DNA from: Mytilus californianus
Lineage: Eukaryota > Mollusca > Bivalvia > Mytilida > Mytilidae
Reading direction: 5' to 3'
NCBI RefSeq assembly: GCF_021869535.1
Contig: NW_026262668.1
Span: 26,107,732-26,171,731, forward strand
Length of the DNA stretch: 64,000 bases
Shown here piece after piece: positions 11,272 to 22,489 of the stretch (positions within the stretch are counted from its first letter, which is position 1; each line of letters begins with the position of its first letter). The translations under genes and the position numbers were made by a program. The notes beneath the pieces were generated by a model. It was not told where the DNA came from and ran no database searches. It worked only from the letters and a program-made list of their open reading frames with translations.

Positions 11272-13001
11272 AATGAATTTCATAACAGTTTGGACATGGA
11301 CACCTGATATTTAGATGATATCGTGTCGGTCACTGGCTGTCGACAACAAAGACTTCACGCAATTACACTAGTATGCCAGGGGCCTTTCGATGGGGATGCA
11401 CATAATTATTATTTCACACATGTCCATTCATAAAATAATTTTTGTTGCATGAAAGTTTATAGGAATTTGTTTTGAACATATTTATATACTCACAGCAAAG
11501 AGTTTCTTTTGAAAGAATGAGTATATTCAGAGGTGATATCACCAAGTAATCGAGAGAAAAAAAGTAAGAAAATTCTTTTCTGGCAATAAGTGAAAAATTA
11601 AGTAGTGTGTCAGTTATAGACAAGTAGTCCATAATGCATTGCAAATCATTCAGTGGATTGGTCAATCGCCAAAATAAAAAAAAATGGGTTTTTTTTGTAA
11701 ACAAACACTGATACATGCATTGACGGGGGCATACGTATGCTAAATAATACATGTCCGTATAAGGAAATTTGCCCGACCTGTTAAATGCAGCTGTTCTGTT
11801 GATTTGAAAAATGAAGAGACGGATCACAGCGATTTAATTTAGAATTGTACTTAATTTTTCTAATTTGTGTTTCAGTATTTATCCATGAATTAAATATGTT
11901 CACAATACCTTTTATACTAGAATAATTAAACGAGTGCACCCAGTTTAAAGGTTATTATTACACTGTTACTGTTATATTACCGTAATAACCTGTACATCAT
12001 CTCGTGTTACAGTTGACCAGTTTAGTCTTGTGCACATGATTTATAATTCCAAAACAGATGTATGGCAAATATCTCATTAAATTCATGGATATATATTGAA
12101 ATACAGAAACCGAAAAAGAAGTGGGGCGACCATTCCTGATTCAGTTAAAATAAGGTAGGGGTGTCTATGCAAGAGACTTTTGATATCAGTATGAATAAAA
12201 TTACAAATAAACGGTTGTGCAGAATTGTCTCAAATATGCGTCCTCAAATAACAAAAAAAAATAGTTGAGTAAGACCAAATTCCTTAAAATTACCTTCTTA
12301 ATTTGTAGTAAAATAATATAGATCCCGTAACTTGTTATACGTGTTCAGGTATAATAAAATCTAAAATAAATATCAATGTTTCCACAAAAGCTACTCTGAC
12401 TCCAATCAACGTAAATTTTGCACACAAGACCGGATTCATATGCTTCTTGATATTTTTCACGAATTATTTTTTGTAAGAATGATATTCAAATGTTCACGAA
12501 AATCTGATCGTTGGAGTCTTCGATGGGAATTCAAATTTGTTCCGTGCAAAAAATTATGCAACCAAGATGACTAAAATGATTTTTTTATGAAGGTCCGGGG
12601 TTATTATTACCATCAAAAGTAATCTTAGTATGAAAGTTGATCGTAGGTTACTCTACATCAACTCGTACGAATAACTGTTTTCTTAATTTTTTAAGGAGCC
12701 ACAGAACGTTTATTCAAGAAAAAACATAACGTTTTTTTTTTCTCGATTACTTGGTGATATTACCTCTGAAAAAAGAAACTTTTTGTTTGTATATAAATAT
12801 ATTCAAGACAAATTCCTATAAACTTAATGTAAAAACTTTTATTTTATGGATGGACATGTGAAGATAGTAATTATGTATATCCCCATTGAGAGGTCCCTGA
12901 CATACTGTAATTGCGTGGAGTCTTTGTTGTCGACATCCCGTGATACACACGATAACATTTAAATACCATTTGTCCATGTCCACGCTGTTATGAAATTCAT
13001 T
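11272..13001. mobile_element. 1.7-kb element with ~280-base inverted arms
   Basis: Arms at about 11272-11563 and 12732-13001 are diverged reverse complements over nearly their whole length. Shared blocks are AATGAATTTCATAACAG, GTCGACAACAAAGACT, GGGGATGCACATAATTA, TAGGAATTTGT and TCACCAAGTAATCGAGA. The ~1.17-kb spacer shows no recognised coding sequence. Long inverted arms around a non-coding core suggest a foldback or non-autonomous DNA element, or an old inverted duplication. A 137-codon minus-strand ORF (11414-11827) straddles arm and spacer; I treat it as spurious. Confidence 0.7.
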
Positions 13002-13483
13002 CTATCTGTTAACGAGCTTAATCGAAAAAGCGCACTTTCTACCTTTCAGTAATGAGTCAATTAATTTGATAAATGGTTTTGTCCTATCACCGCACAAAGA
13101 TTGAACACGGTAAAATGTAAAATTAATTTGCGAAGACATTATTTTGAGTTCACGAAATTTCTTTTTATATTTTCATAACCTGTAAGACAAATTTTCTCTA
13201 TTCTTTACAGTTTATGAAACAGGAAAATTTTCATCGTTTTTTAAACTTAGAATAACTTTTTTCATGGACTGTATTTTTAGATTGTTAAAGACAAGAATGC
13301 GTAAACTATCAATTTCATATTTCAAGAATAGACTGTTTGAAGCTTCTTTGTCTGTTCTCTACATATTGTTAAAGACGTTGATAATATAAGACAATCTTAT
13401 GAAACAAATACAATAGTCCTTATAAATCAGTTCAGTACAAATACTAATGTAATTGAATTGTAATTTAGTAAAACAATGAACTG

Positions 13484-13503
13484 TTGCATTGTATTGGTTT
13501 TCC
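13484..13503 (+). promoter_or_regulatory. Conserved 5' flank of gene A, possible core promoter or UTR
   Basis: TTGCATTGTATTGGTTTT lies just upstream of the gene A start codon. TTGCATTGGTTTT lies at the same relative position in gene B (49555), and a weaker version precedes the relic at 9006. Conservation may be simple duplication; regulatory function is inference. Confidence 0.3.
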
Positions 13504-13518
13504 CAACTTTAAATCAAA

Positions 13519-13540
13519 ATGAAAGAGTCGAATAGCAACA
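13519..13540 (+). CDS. Gene A exon 1: start exon of SPRY-like type II membrane protein
   Basis: The 22-base exon reads ATG AAA GAG TCG AAT AGC AAC A, then the strong donor GTAAGT (MKESNSN, ending in phase 1). It was chosen because gene B has an equivalent exon (MKKSNIN) with the same length, phase and donor, and a broken third copy sits at 9006. It joins in frame to the next exon, which starts AT GGC TTC, giving Asn at the junction. It supplies the extreme cytoplasmic N terminus. Being so short, it rests entirely on paralogy and splice phase; transcript data would settle it. Confidence 0.7.
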
Positions 13541-13964
13541 GTAAGTGCACTTCAGTTACGTTTTTAATGATAACATAGTTTTTATTAATTTAATTCATTT
13601 TATTAGACTAGTAGATTCGTCATCATCATCATCACATGTTTCTTGTTCGTTTATTTTATTTTGATTGGTTTTTGTTGTTGTTCTTTTTTAAGAATTGCCA
13701 CTTAGTAAGAGGAGCAAATATTAACTATTTGTATTGGTTCTTTAAAAATTGATTGCACCAGGTTTGAAAAGGTTACAGTCGCTCTTGTAGGTATTTGAAA
13801 GATAAAGTTTTTGTGTTCGAATTGGAACGCATCGGATGTAAAAAGACCTATTAACTCATTAAAAACATATCATTTGTCACAGTTACGAAGGAGTTTTGCA
13901 TTTAAATGCATGTATTTGAATCTGTGTCGGTGAAAATGTGCTTTAACACTACTGTCTAATGTTA

Positions 13965-14330
13965 GGGGAGGGTTGAACGCTCACAAATATGTTTTACCCC
14001 GCCAGATTCTTTATGGGCATGTCTAAAGTCAAAAGCCTGTAATTCAGACATGGTTGTCGTTAGTTTAAATCTGTCTTATCTGATTTTCGTAATTTGCATT
14101 GTAACGTATAAATAAAGCCGTTAGTTTTCTAGTTTGAATTATTTCACATTTTTCATGTAAGGGCCTTTGAAAGCTGACTATACGGTATGGGGCCTTTGAA
14201 AGCTGACTATACGGTATGGGGGTTTCTCGTTGTTAAAGACCGTACGTAGAACTATAATTGCTTATATCCTAGTCATTTGAATGGATAGTTGTCTCATTGG
14301 CAATCATACCAGATCTCCTTAATTTTATAT
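13965..14330 (+). repeat. Dispersed repeat R1, long copy with internal 29-base duplication
   Basis: It runs from TTTTACCCCGCCAGATTC through GCCGTTAGTTTTCTAGTTTG to GTCTCATTGGCAATCATACC. Within it, a 29-base unit beginning GGGCCTTTGAAAGCTGACTA is repeated exactly in tandem at 14161-14189 and 14190-14218. Confidence 0.75.
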
Positions 14331-14629
14331 CAGTGATTCATGTATGCTTTTACTAACCAGGTGGTTCTATATAAAAGTACAATGAAAAGTACACATTCCC
14401 CACGGCATTTCATGCAGAACAATGGAAGCTATTTTTGAATACATGTAATTTTACTTTTTCTACACTGATACATTTTATTTTATTTTCTCGGAGCTTAAAA
14501 GTGACAATTAAGGTCAATAATTCGGAATTCATAAATCTCAATTTAAAGCTATAAACACTGTGAAACGTGTTCATCTGATTTATACATATTGTTAGAGACA
14601 TGCATGTTTTCTTTCTTTTTTTTTGCCAT

Positions 14630-14705
14630 GGCGTTCTCAGTTTATTTCCGACTTATGAGTTTGAATGTCCCTTAGGTATTTTTCGCCTCCCTTTTATTAA
14701 CACTA
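14630..14705 (+). repeat. R2 fragment
   Basis: CATGGCGTTCTCAGTTTATT, then CGACTTATGAGTTTGAATGT and CGCCTCCCTTTTA, match copies at 20170, 42440 and 50195. Confidence 0.65.
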
Positions 14706-15361
14706 TTTCATGAAACAAATAAGACATAACCGCCGCCATTGCGTTTCATTCAATGACAAATAGTGTGTAGTTCGTACACCGTTTTGTTGACAAACGGTTC
14801 AACAAAAGTATGTCTATGTTAGACGAACTTATTCTTCACTCATATAGTAAAATCAAAAAGCAGGTTTTTTATATTATTATTTTCTTGAAGCCTATAAGTA
14901 TAATTTCTTTCATGGAATTTTTTTTTATATAAATAAACACAATATTCGACAAGCATAAGTGTCAATTAACTAACAATAGACTCTATTTTGTACATCTCTC
15001 GTGATGATATCTTATATGTGCCACTCAATGCGAAAAGGTACAAAAAATGTTTTTGATAAAATTTACAGGACACATTTTTACAGTTTGTTAAAACATTTTT
15101 GAAAAACGATTTTATCCTTAAAAATTTTTGATAATGTAAACAATCATAAAAATCAATTCTGTCCAGAATTTGTCAGTTAAAATGGAAAAAGATGTAGAAA
15201 TATCTGATAGGTAAAATCATTTGTTACCCGGACAATGCTATACTGAGCCAAAATAAAACTATTTAAGACACAAGAGAGAGAAAAGTTCAACACTTTTCAT
15301 CATCTCTACATATACGTAAGAGTTTAGATAATTTATCAAATATTGAATAATTCAACCGTCA

Positions 15362-15445
15362 TTGGTTGGGATTCGAACCGCTGCCCCCATTAAATTGCAT
15401 TGATTTCTGCTTTGTAAGCGAGAGCCTTATCACTACTTTTACCAG
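15362..15445 (-). repeat. tRNA-like sequence, probably a SINE head or tRNA relic
   Basis: On the minus strand a B-box-like GGTTCGAATCCCAACC follows a D-arm-like TAGTGATAAGGCTCTCGCTT at about the spacing of a tRNA with a long variable region. I cannot draw a convincing full cloverleaf with a paired acceptor stem, so a functional tRNA is unlikely. Confidence 0.4.
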
Positions 15446-15710
15446 AGAGAACATAACGAAAAGGCAAGTTCAACCACTTAAACTATACATGGACAAATAA
15501 ATAACAAAAGTGAAATAATTTAGCAAAATCGTAAAACAAACAGGTAGTAAGTACTGAAAGGTGCGTACAGCTTACAACTTAATCGTATAAGAAAAAGTAA
15601 CCGTGTTTAATATATCACAAGTCTGCTACCAATCATTTTAGAATTTCACAAATTTTTCGTTTGTGTACATTTTTTTGTACCTTTCATTATAGACTTGCTC
15701 ATATGTCAAA

Positions 15711-15850
15711 TCCAATATTTTTTCCTGAAATAACTAAATTCCAATATTTCTTCCTGAAATGACTAAACTCCGATATTTCTTCCTCAAATACCTTAATACA
15801 ATATTTCTTCCTGGTTTTAGTAAATCCAATATATCTTCCTGCAATAACTT
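15711..15850. repeat. Tandem repeat, five ~28-base units
   Basis: Consensus CCAATATTTCTTCCTGAAAT plus about 8 bases (GACTAAAT), five diverged copies in a row, inside gene A intron 1. Confidence 0.75.
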
Positions 15851-16890
15851 TAAACAGATATGTTTGTTCCATTTATGTCACAAATAAGTTATTTTTCTTT
15901 TCATTAATGCGTTTGATATTATTTCCGTGAGAACAACAACCCGGTGTTCTGAAATAACCATTAACTGTTACAAAGCACCTCGAGGTTAACCCTTCCTCAT
16001 GGAGCTAATATGTAGGCTTCAACATAATCACAGAATTTGGATGAACCCCAAAATTGCTAGCATTATGTTTCATTCAAAATTTTTCTTGATCCATATTATA
16101 TATGACAACGGGGGAAGTTGTTAAGGAGCAATAAAAAAACATGCATGGTAAAAAAGGCAAACTTCAATCCGCAAAATACATAGATAGCTACATATACTCT
16201 TGAAAAAATAAATGTTGCAGTTTATGGATGTTTGAAAATAAAGTATATGGTTTTGAAATAGAAAACTGACTGTTACCACGATTAGCTGAATATGAAAAAT
16301 TCTTTAGAGTCTGATACACTTAACAACTACGAGCAATAATGTGACGTGATTCGGATTAAGTTCCATGTGACAGAACGCATATTTTTAAATACAAATGCTT
16401 GGTAAACTCATTTCATGAAATCTCTTGATATCGCTCTTTTGCTGTCTAGCTTTGAATGCATCAAATGCTGCAATCAAGTTTAACTCATAACTCGACAAAA
16501 GTAGGACCGTTTACTATGATTAAAAAATCCTGCATCGGCCTTTATACTATAAAAATACAGGTGTATAAATAAACCAAGGCAATATGTATATAGTTTACAA
16601 AAAGCGTCAACTTTTCTAGTTTTTTTCATTATTCTGCCTCTGTTTCGAGCGAGCAGTAATCTTAAAATTACCGTCAACGTCATAGTGCACCTATATAAAT
16701 AGGAAGATGTGGTATGAGTGCAAATGAGACAACTCTTAATCCATCCAGTTGTTCACGTTCGCATTTAAGTAATGGCAATGAAAAAGCTCAACGTGTAAGC
16801 ATCAAATTAATGTTTCAGTTCAGAATAAAACATTGTACGTTTACTTTATATTTATTTTATTGAATATTACTTTTTTTTTAAATTTTGAAG

Positions 16891-17214
16891 ATGGCTTCAA
16901 CAATGAAGGAGATTATGCTGATACGTCGTCTGATGATTATGAGAGTTTAAGAGTCCAAATAGAACAAGTTAGTACTATCAACGGTACGAACTCCTCAGTT
17001 GGATACGTAGACGGAAATCGTCAGGGCCCTCATGCACCAATTCAGAGGAATACACGTGCAGTCATAGAGAACACAGAGCCTGTGATTGCCAGAGATATAT
17101 TGATTAGATTTCAGAAGCACAAGTGGTTCATACTCGCTTTTATATGTGGTGTAGTCCTGACCCTTGCGATAGTTGTTCCAGTGATGGTGTCTAAATCCTC
17201 GTCTCCGGAAAAGG
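16891..17214 (+). CDS. Gene A exon 2: cytoplasmic tail and membrane span
   Basis: The 324-base exon is phase 1 to phase 1, after acceptor TTTTGAAG and before donor GTATAC. It encodes residues 9-115 of the predicted 377-residue product. An acidic, Ser/Tyr-rich N-terminal part (GFNNEGDYADTSSDDYESL) is followed by a polar linker. A basic RFQKHK then precedes a hydrophobic span, WFILAFICGVVLTLAIVVPV (about residues 86-107). The basic side lies N-terminal, so by the positive-inside rule this is a type II protein with its C terminus outside. The apparent ATG at the exon start is out of frame. Gene B shares the layout and nearly the same membrane span, while the tail is much more diverged. The family is not recognised beyond this. 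Confidence 0.8.
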
Positions 17215-17581
17215 GTATACTATTTTCCTCTGTTCATTAAATTTATCACTTGTGAAAATTGAAATGATAACTTTACACTGTGGATTGATTGTTATTTGTT
17301 TATTTTAAATTTTCATATACTACTAGCCTCTTACTTAAAATTTGTCAAAACAACGAATTCGAGTATCCACGGAAATAGAAAAAAACGGATACAGGATAAA
17401 ATGATTCCACAGTAAAATAATTTGACGAAAACATGTATATGTTAATACACTCATGCATGTTACCTTAAGAAAACTTGCATGCAAAGTAAAAATGCTTGTA
17501 CTTTATGATACTTCTAGTTGAAACAATATCTTTCTGAAGAAAAACATTCGTAATTTTTAACGTGTCCTATTTTTGTATCAG

Positions 17582-17668
17582 TCTTCGAGGGTATAATCAG
17601 CTCACTAGAGATTTACAATAACTCTCGGACTAAAATTTCTAGTTCGAGTAAGACTACAAATCCTACAG
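17582..17668 (+). CDS. Gene A candidate exon 3: Ser/Thr-rich stalk, possibly exonised repeat
   Basis: The 87-base open segment has acceptor TTTTTGTATCAG and donor GTAAGC. It is phase 1 at both ends, so it would insert 29 residues after the membrane span: VFEGIISSLEIYNNSRTKIS then SSSKTTNPT. It has an NNS glycosylation sequon and reads as an extracellular stalk. Caution: its first ~17 bases match repeat R6 (CGAGGGTATAATCAGC, also at 47535). The rest resembles repeat R7 (TAGAGATTTACAATAA, also at 9320 and inverted at 19030). No counterpart is seen in gene B. It may be an exonised repeat or a chance splice-like match; the protein reads in frame with or without it. Confidence 0.4.
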
Positions 17669-18660
17669 GTAAGCTATAATGAGGTTCTCAAAAATAATGG
17701 ATAAGCTTATTAGTTTTAGCGTGCTCAATCTTTGCATTTATCAAAGAGAGGCGGGAAAAGGGAAAAGGAGGGGGGGGGGGGGTTGCTATTTGTTTCCACT
17801 ATTGTGTATAGTCTTGGAGGATTTGATAAATATTTTTTTATTGACTGATTGCTAATTTTATCAACTTTTTGCGGTAAGGAATATTTGTTTTTTAGCTGCG
17901 AAATATTATGATATTCAATCAGCATGCATTTAATTCATTAAGATAACTTTCTAAGTCATTCCAATCATCATCCATATCAAGTGAGGTTGCAAATGTTTTT
18001 TTTTCTGATTTTAGAAGTGTACAACAATATGTCTAAGGGAAGACCATAAAAAGTTTTTTTTTATTGCACTAACGCTTCTTTTTTTCGAAAAGATAATTCT
18101 GCAAGATCATTAACATTTCAGCTATCCAGTCCGCAGTAGCCCTTCAGAATTTGTTATTTAAAAGAGTGTCTTATATTAGCATTTCTTTAAATAATTTTAG
18201 AAGGGGGAAATACAATTGAGCAAAAAACGATATAATAGAAATACAAAGGGCAGAAAGAATCAAAACGACGGAACGGAGTAGTGTGTGGGAGGAACATGGA
18301 AAACACATGTATGTGGATGTGGCTTTAGAAAAAATATTTAATTTGATAATATACAGCCAAACAAATTTTTATTTTATGTTTGGAACTTACACTATTTTCT
18401 CCATGATTGTTTGACTTTTTGCAATTTGTTTTTCCAGAAAACAAGAACCACTAAACACACATATAAAACTCGTGTTGTAGAGGAAATAAGGGACGCGTTT
18501 AAATGCATATGATTTATATGTTATGAAATGTTTTTCTTTTTTGATTAATAAAATAAATAAGACTTATTGTTTTCATAATTTTGTTTTACTTATACATGTT
18601 ATATGCGAAACGACATCATTGGACCTAAACAGTCTAATCACTTTCAAATAAATCCCTGTT

Positions 18661-18847
18661 TCTTCTTTTTATCGGAGTTTTCTGTTCTTGTAGCTGACAG
18701 ATTTGTAGGAGCATCATTGACGTTATATGCAGTAGCATCACCAATGCTATTTGCACCTCTAATTCAAGCGTTATCTGTGGAAGTTTGGGCAGCTTTCGTT
18801 ATAGCATCGTTTGCATTGAAATCTCCGTTGTCAAACTCATTATTCAT
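18661..18847 (-). pseudogene. Broken tail fragment related to 9842-10180
   Basis: The minus strand reads MNNEFDNGDFNANDAITKAA, then QTSTDNA, a TGA, and IRGANSIGDATAYNVNDAP. This lines up with DNGPVNGDINEVDATAKAEE and MDTDKARARTAD in the + strand fragment near 10000 (NGD.N..DA..KA....TD.A). Both copies carry a stop. I infer two decayed copies of the same cytoplasmic tail in opposite orientations. The parent protein is unknown. Confidence 0.4.
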
Positions 18848-18949
18848 TTTTAGGTTAAAGCAATAGTTGTAGTTTGTGGCAGTTTTGCCAATCGCCTAAA
18901 AACAACTTTTCAATTAGTACTATTATGATTAAAGTACAAGGTTTACAAC

Positions 18950-19325
18950 ATTTTCATTATTTTAAGATCGCCCCTATCATTTAACTTATTCTGGCTCGTT
19001 ATCGGACACGGGTCGTAGTCATGCACTTATTGTAAATCTCTAGCATTCAGTCCTTCGGTACAGACATGATTTATAACAAACCTTTTTAAATTGTCCGTTT
19101 ACAAATTTAAAGATTATCAAAAACTAAGGTTTCAGCTCCTTCAAGCAAAGCTGATCTTAGATTTAATTGGCTATTATTTTAGGTCCTTAATGGACATATA
19201 GCTCTAAAAACATTTCGGTTCATACGCATCGTTGGCTTTCAAATATTCGTCTTGGGTCGGTCCTGATGAAGGTAAATCAAGAAACGCGCTTTGGACGCAT
19301 GAAATTTATTGAGTGTTGTCTTCGT
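18950..19325 (+). repeat. Composite repeat: inverted R7 joined to R6
   Basis: It starts with inverted R7 (AGATCGCCCCTATCATTTAA to GCACTTATTGTAAATCTCTA). It continues with CATGATTTATAACAAACC and GGCTTTCAAATATTCG, and ends with GTCCTGATGAAGG and AACGCGCTTTGGACGCATGA. The R6 part corresponds, in rearranged order, to 47410-47630. Confidence 0.6.
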
Positions 19326-19994
19326 TTTTTATTTCAACAAGAAGACTTCATTAGTTAGTAAAACTTGTGTCTGTAATTAGCTATAAACTTAACTCGCCAA
19401 CTTTTGAATAATATCGCAAAGTAACTTAATATATACGTGGTATATGATATTATCGATTATGTATCGAATTTGTATCAGTTATTTAACTGTATTCAGTTAT
19501 CTTTTGCTATTAAAATTATTTCAAAAGTTGCTTGACTTCAAAGCATATAGTAGTAAAGGACTTTAAAAAAAATAAGTGTCTATGTTTTCAGATATACTTT
19601 AATGTTTTTCAGTAATTCTAAAACAATGCAAAATCATCCCTAAAAATCATTGTCTGAAATCGAACTCATAAAGGTTTTTTTAATTAATTCTGATCCTTTC
19701 TTTATTTTTAAACTTGTTGATAATTTGTTGGTAATAATTTTCATGTTCCTTTATTTTTTAAGGTAAACAGTTATTTAAACTCTAATTCACATTTATAATA
19801 ATGGCATGGGTAAAAAAAAAAACTGAAAAAAATATGTCATTTGATATTGACAATTATACCAAAATTTATCAGACATAAATGTGTTTCGGAAGAACGTAAT
19901 ATATTGACCTTATATCTTTTGGTGATGGCTCATGATCATTGACTAGTTAATAACAAGATCTTTTTCATACAATAGACACATATAGGTTTACATA

Positions 19995-20310
19995 TGTTAA
20001 TGGTCACCAGTCCAGTAGCCAGCACTTATTACGGGTGCCACTAGTGGAGCAGAATCTGCTGACCTTTCAGGAGCACATGCGATCACCTTCAATTGTTAGG
20101 GGTTCATGTTATTTTGTCTTTAGTTTCCTATGGAGTTTTTTGTTAACTTGTTCGGTTTCGTCTTTTTTTGTCATGGCATTCTCAGTTTACCTTCGACTTA
20201 GGATTTTTGAATGTCTCTTTGGTAGCTTCCGTTTCTTTTTTATGTAGACGAAACGAGCGTTTGGAGTTCTCCATTATAAACCTGGTAATTTTGATAAATT
20301 TTAACAACCA
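19995..20310 (+). repeat. R2 copy continuing into an R4 tail
   Basis: It opens with GGGTGCCACTAGTGGAGCAG and CTGACCTTTCAGGAGCACAT. It passes CATGGCATTCTCAGTTTACC and TTGAATGTCTCTTTGGTAGC, then GTAGACGAAACGAGCGTTTG and ATTATAAACCTGGTAATTTT. The junction suggests two repeat families fused by insertion or template switching. Confidence 0.6.
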
Positions 20311-20689
20311 CTAGTTCGATGCCACTGCTGATGCACTTTTCGACCCGAATGTGACGCAAGCCAAATAGTCAGAACTGTGATGGTATAATATATCATGTCA
20401 TTTTATATAAGTTTCCTGTTCGTAAAAAGTTAGAATCACTCAAAACTCTAGGTTGGTTCTCCTCTCTCAACATATATCTGGTCGTGGCACCAACAAGGAG
20501 GGAACGATTTTACTTTGTCAAAAGACATAACAGCTATTCAGTTGTATGTTGAACAGCTAAAGAAACGTCACTGGTCTGTCGTTTACCTTAGAAGAAAAGG
20601 TAATAAGTGACGTAGCCGGTCACGCGGTCTTCTCAACACAAGACATAGAAGATGTTAGCCAGATTTTGCATTAATTTTGAAATTTTAGG

Positions 20690-21110
20690 TCTCCAACGCT
20701 TTTCAACTTTGTTATTGATTGGGTCTTCCATCCATTTTGTTTGGAGCGACACTGTCGAGTCTGGTGTAGATGAAAGACGCGATCAGCGTAATAAATTATA
20801 AACCTGGTATCTTTACCATATATGTGGAACGATTTTCAATTATTTGACAATGACACAAGACACAACAGCTATTCGGTTTTATGTTTTACTTGTTATTTAA
20901 TCATTTAAGTCGACATCGCCATTATGCTTTTACCTTAACGTAACGATGTCATATCGAAGCTTTTAGTACAGTGATTTTTTCATGATTTGGCTCTTCATTG
21001 TACTTTATTTGGCCTTTTGAATTTTTTTTTAATCGAGCGTCACTGGTGAGTCTTTTTTAGACGAAACGCGCGTCTGGCTTTCCGATTTTAAACCTGGATT
21101 ATTTATTTCA
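20690..21110 (+). repeat. Two R4 modules
   Basis: Copies at about 20690-20820 and 20960-21110 share GTCTTC/TTGGCTCTTCA, GAGCGTCACTGGTGAGTCTT, GACGAAACGCGCGTCTGG and AAACCTGG. A third copy lies at 25905-26025 and a fragment at 54843-54895. Confidence 0.65.
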
Positions 21111-21203
21111 TGAGTTTATTTGCTACAGTGTAATATGATTCAGTCAAAAGTGTTTGAATGAAAAAAACAATAGCATATGTAAACCTAATGATTTTTGTTT
21201 CAG

Positions 21204-21242
21204 GGTTAAGCTATGAAGATGAACTCCATCACCATTTACACT
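21204..21242 (+). CDS. Gene A candidate exon 4: His-rich linker
   Basis: The 39-base segment lies between acceptor TTTTTGTTTCAG and donor GTAAGTAT, both strong. It is phase 1 at each end and encodes GLSYEDELHHHLH plus the first base of the next codon. It would sit between the membrane-proximal stalk and the SPRY-like domain. It joins to exon 5 as Cys (T plus GC). The consensus splice sites and matching phase support it. Against it are its small size and the absence of an obvious counterpart in gene B. Skipping it keeps the reading frame. Confidence 0.55.
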
Positions 21243-22489
21243 GTAAGTATCTTTGCATTCAGTGACATCTGTTACGTTTGTTATTTTGAATTTTGTATTG
21301 AACAAGTTAAAATATGACCACAAAAAACATTTGCGTTCGTCAAATTTTAAAGTTGTTCACTGATTTTCTATACACGAAAACAAACATTGTCTTCTGCCTA
21401 TACCGTCATATATAATTATTCATCACGTACTATTGCTGTTAAATATTCTGGAACAAATTTCCGTTAAAATCGAGCGTCATAATTGCGTTGAGGGAGCAAT
21501 ACACAGCTAGGAGTTTTATTTCGCATTTTGGTCCGTATAAGTTGTTTCAATATGAAACTTATTATGCAATAAGATAGATTTTTTTTAGATATCTGAAAAA
21601 TAATAAAGCCTTCAAAATTGGTTTATATGAACATCAAGGTTGTTTTTTGCATGTTTTATAGGCCATTTTCTATTTGACAGTACGTATTTTCACGTCCGTA
21701 CAGCCCAAAGGTCTAGAAATTATTATAGTGTTTCCCAACAAATATTTTTGACCCTCGAACTTTCCAATTCAGTTTTATGAAAAATTGAGGTGAAATGCAT
21801 ATGATTGATTTTTTAAAAATATACATATAGAGGAATAAATGTCAATGGTTTCAGAAAAAGTATCACTCTAATGGATTGAAATTTTGGGGATTTTTGTGAT
21901 ATTTTCAAACCAATTTTTGCAATAATTTGTATCAAATAAATGCAGATTGTTGCCATGGTTACACCAAAAAGAGATTTTATTTCACCATTTTAACTATTGA
22001 AATTCAAATTCATGGAAAATGCTGTTGCCATTCATATGTACATACATAGCACAAACATTAAGCCTTATTTGTTAGAAAGCAATGGAAAGAGGGTGGTAAA
22101 AATAATAAGTGTCAATTTTAAGTTTTTTTTCATAACTCTGTATTACTAGCTAAGTTATAGCATTGTTTAGTTCATTATCGTCATGGTTCAGAACTTTCAT
22201 TTCTAATCGTTTACAAATGGCTTAAAGTAGTGATGACAATGTGCAAACTTCATCCAACTATTTATATAAGTTCGATTTAGTAATCAATGCCGATGGGTTG
22301 TTGTCTCATTTACGTATAGCCCGCACCTCTCATGCTTAGACGCTCTCATTGGTTCAACGATAAATCTATTGTTACTCTTTGCTAGTTATAATTTAAAACA
22401 CTAGCGATGGTACTTTGAATCATTAGACTATTCTTTATACTGGTCAATTCAATTGACTGAAATTGACGGAAGTATGTCATCAGTGTTTT

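Larger units (their letters stand above)
13541..16890 (+). other. Gene A intron 1 with several repeats
   Basis: No further exon is seen in this 3.35-kb intron. It holds an R1 copy (13965-14330), an R2 fragment (14630-14705), a tRNA-like relic (15362-15445, minus) and a 28-base tandem repeat (15711-15850). About 250 bases after the start exon, a block is shared with gene B near 50240 and with the 9006 relic near 9240. It reads GTGTTCGAATT... in A and GGTGTTCGAATTAAACGT in B, so the intron was duplicated with the exons. Confidence 0.55.
17215..21203 (+). other. Gene A introns between exon 2 and candidate exon 4
   Basis: Apart from candidate exon 3 there is no exon I can support. The interval holds a G13 run (17770-17782), a minus-strand pseudogene tail (18661-18847), an R7/R6 composite (18950-19325), R2 (19995-20240) and R4 modules. 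Confidence 0.45.

Noticed and set aside
11414..11827. 137-codon minus-strand ORF
   Set aside because: It straddles an arm and the spacer of the large inverted repeat, has AT-driven composition and no recognisable motif, and the other arm does not preserve the frame.
15362..15445. Functional tRNA gene on the minus strand (also 50797-50868)
   Set aside because: Box-like motifs are present, but acceptor and T stems do not pair convincingly; treated as relics or SINE heads.
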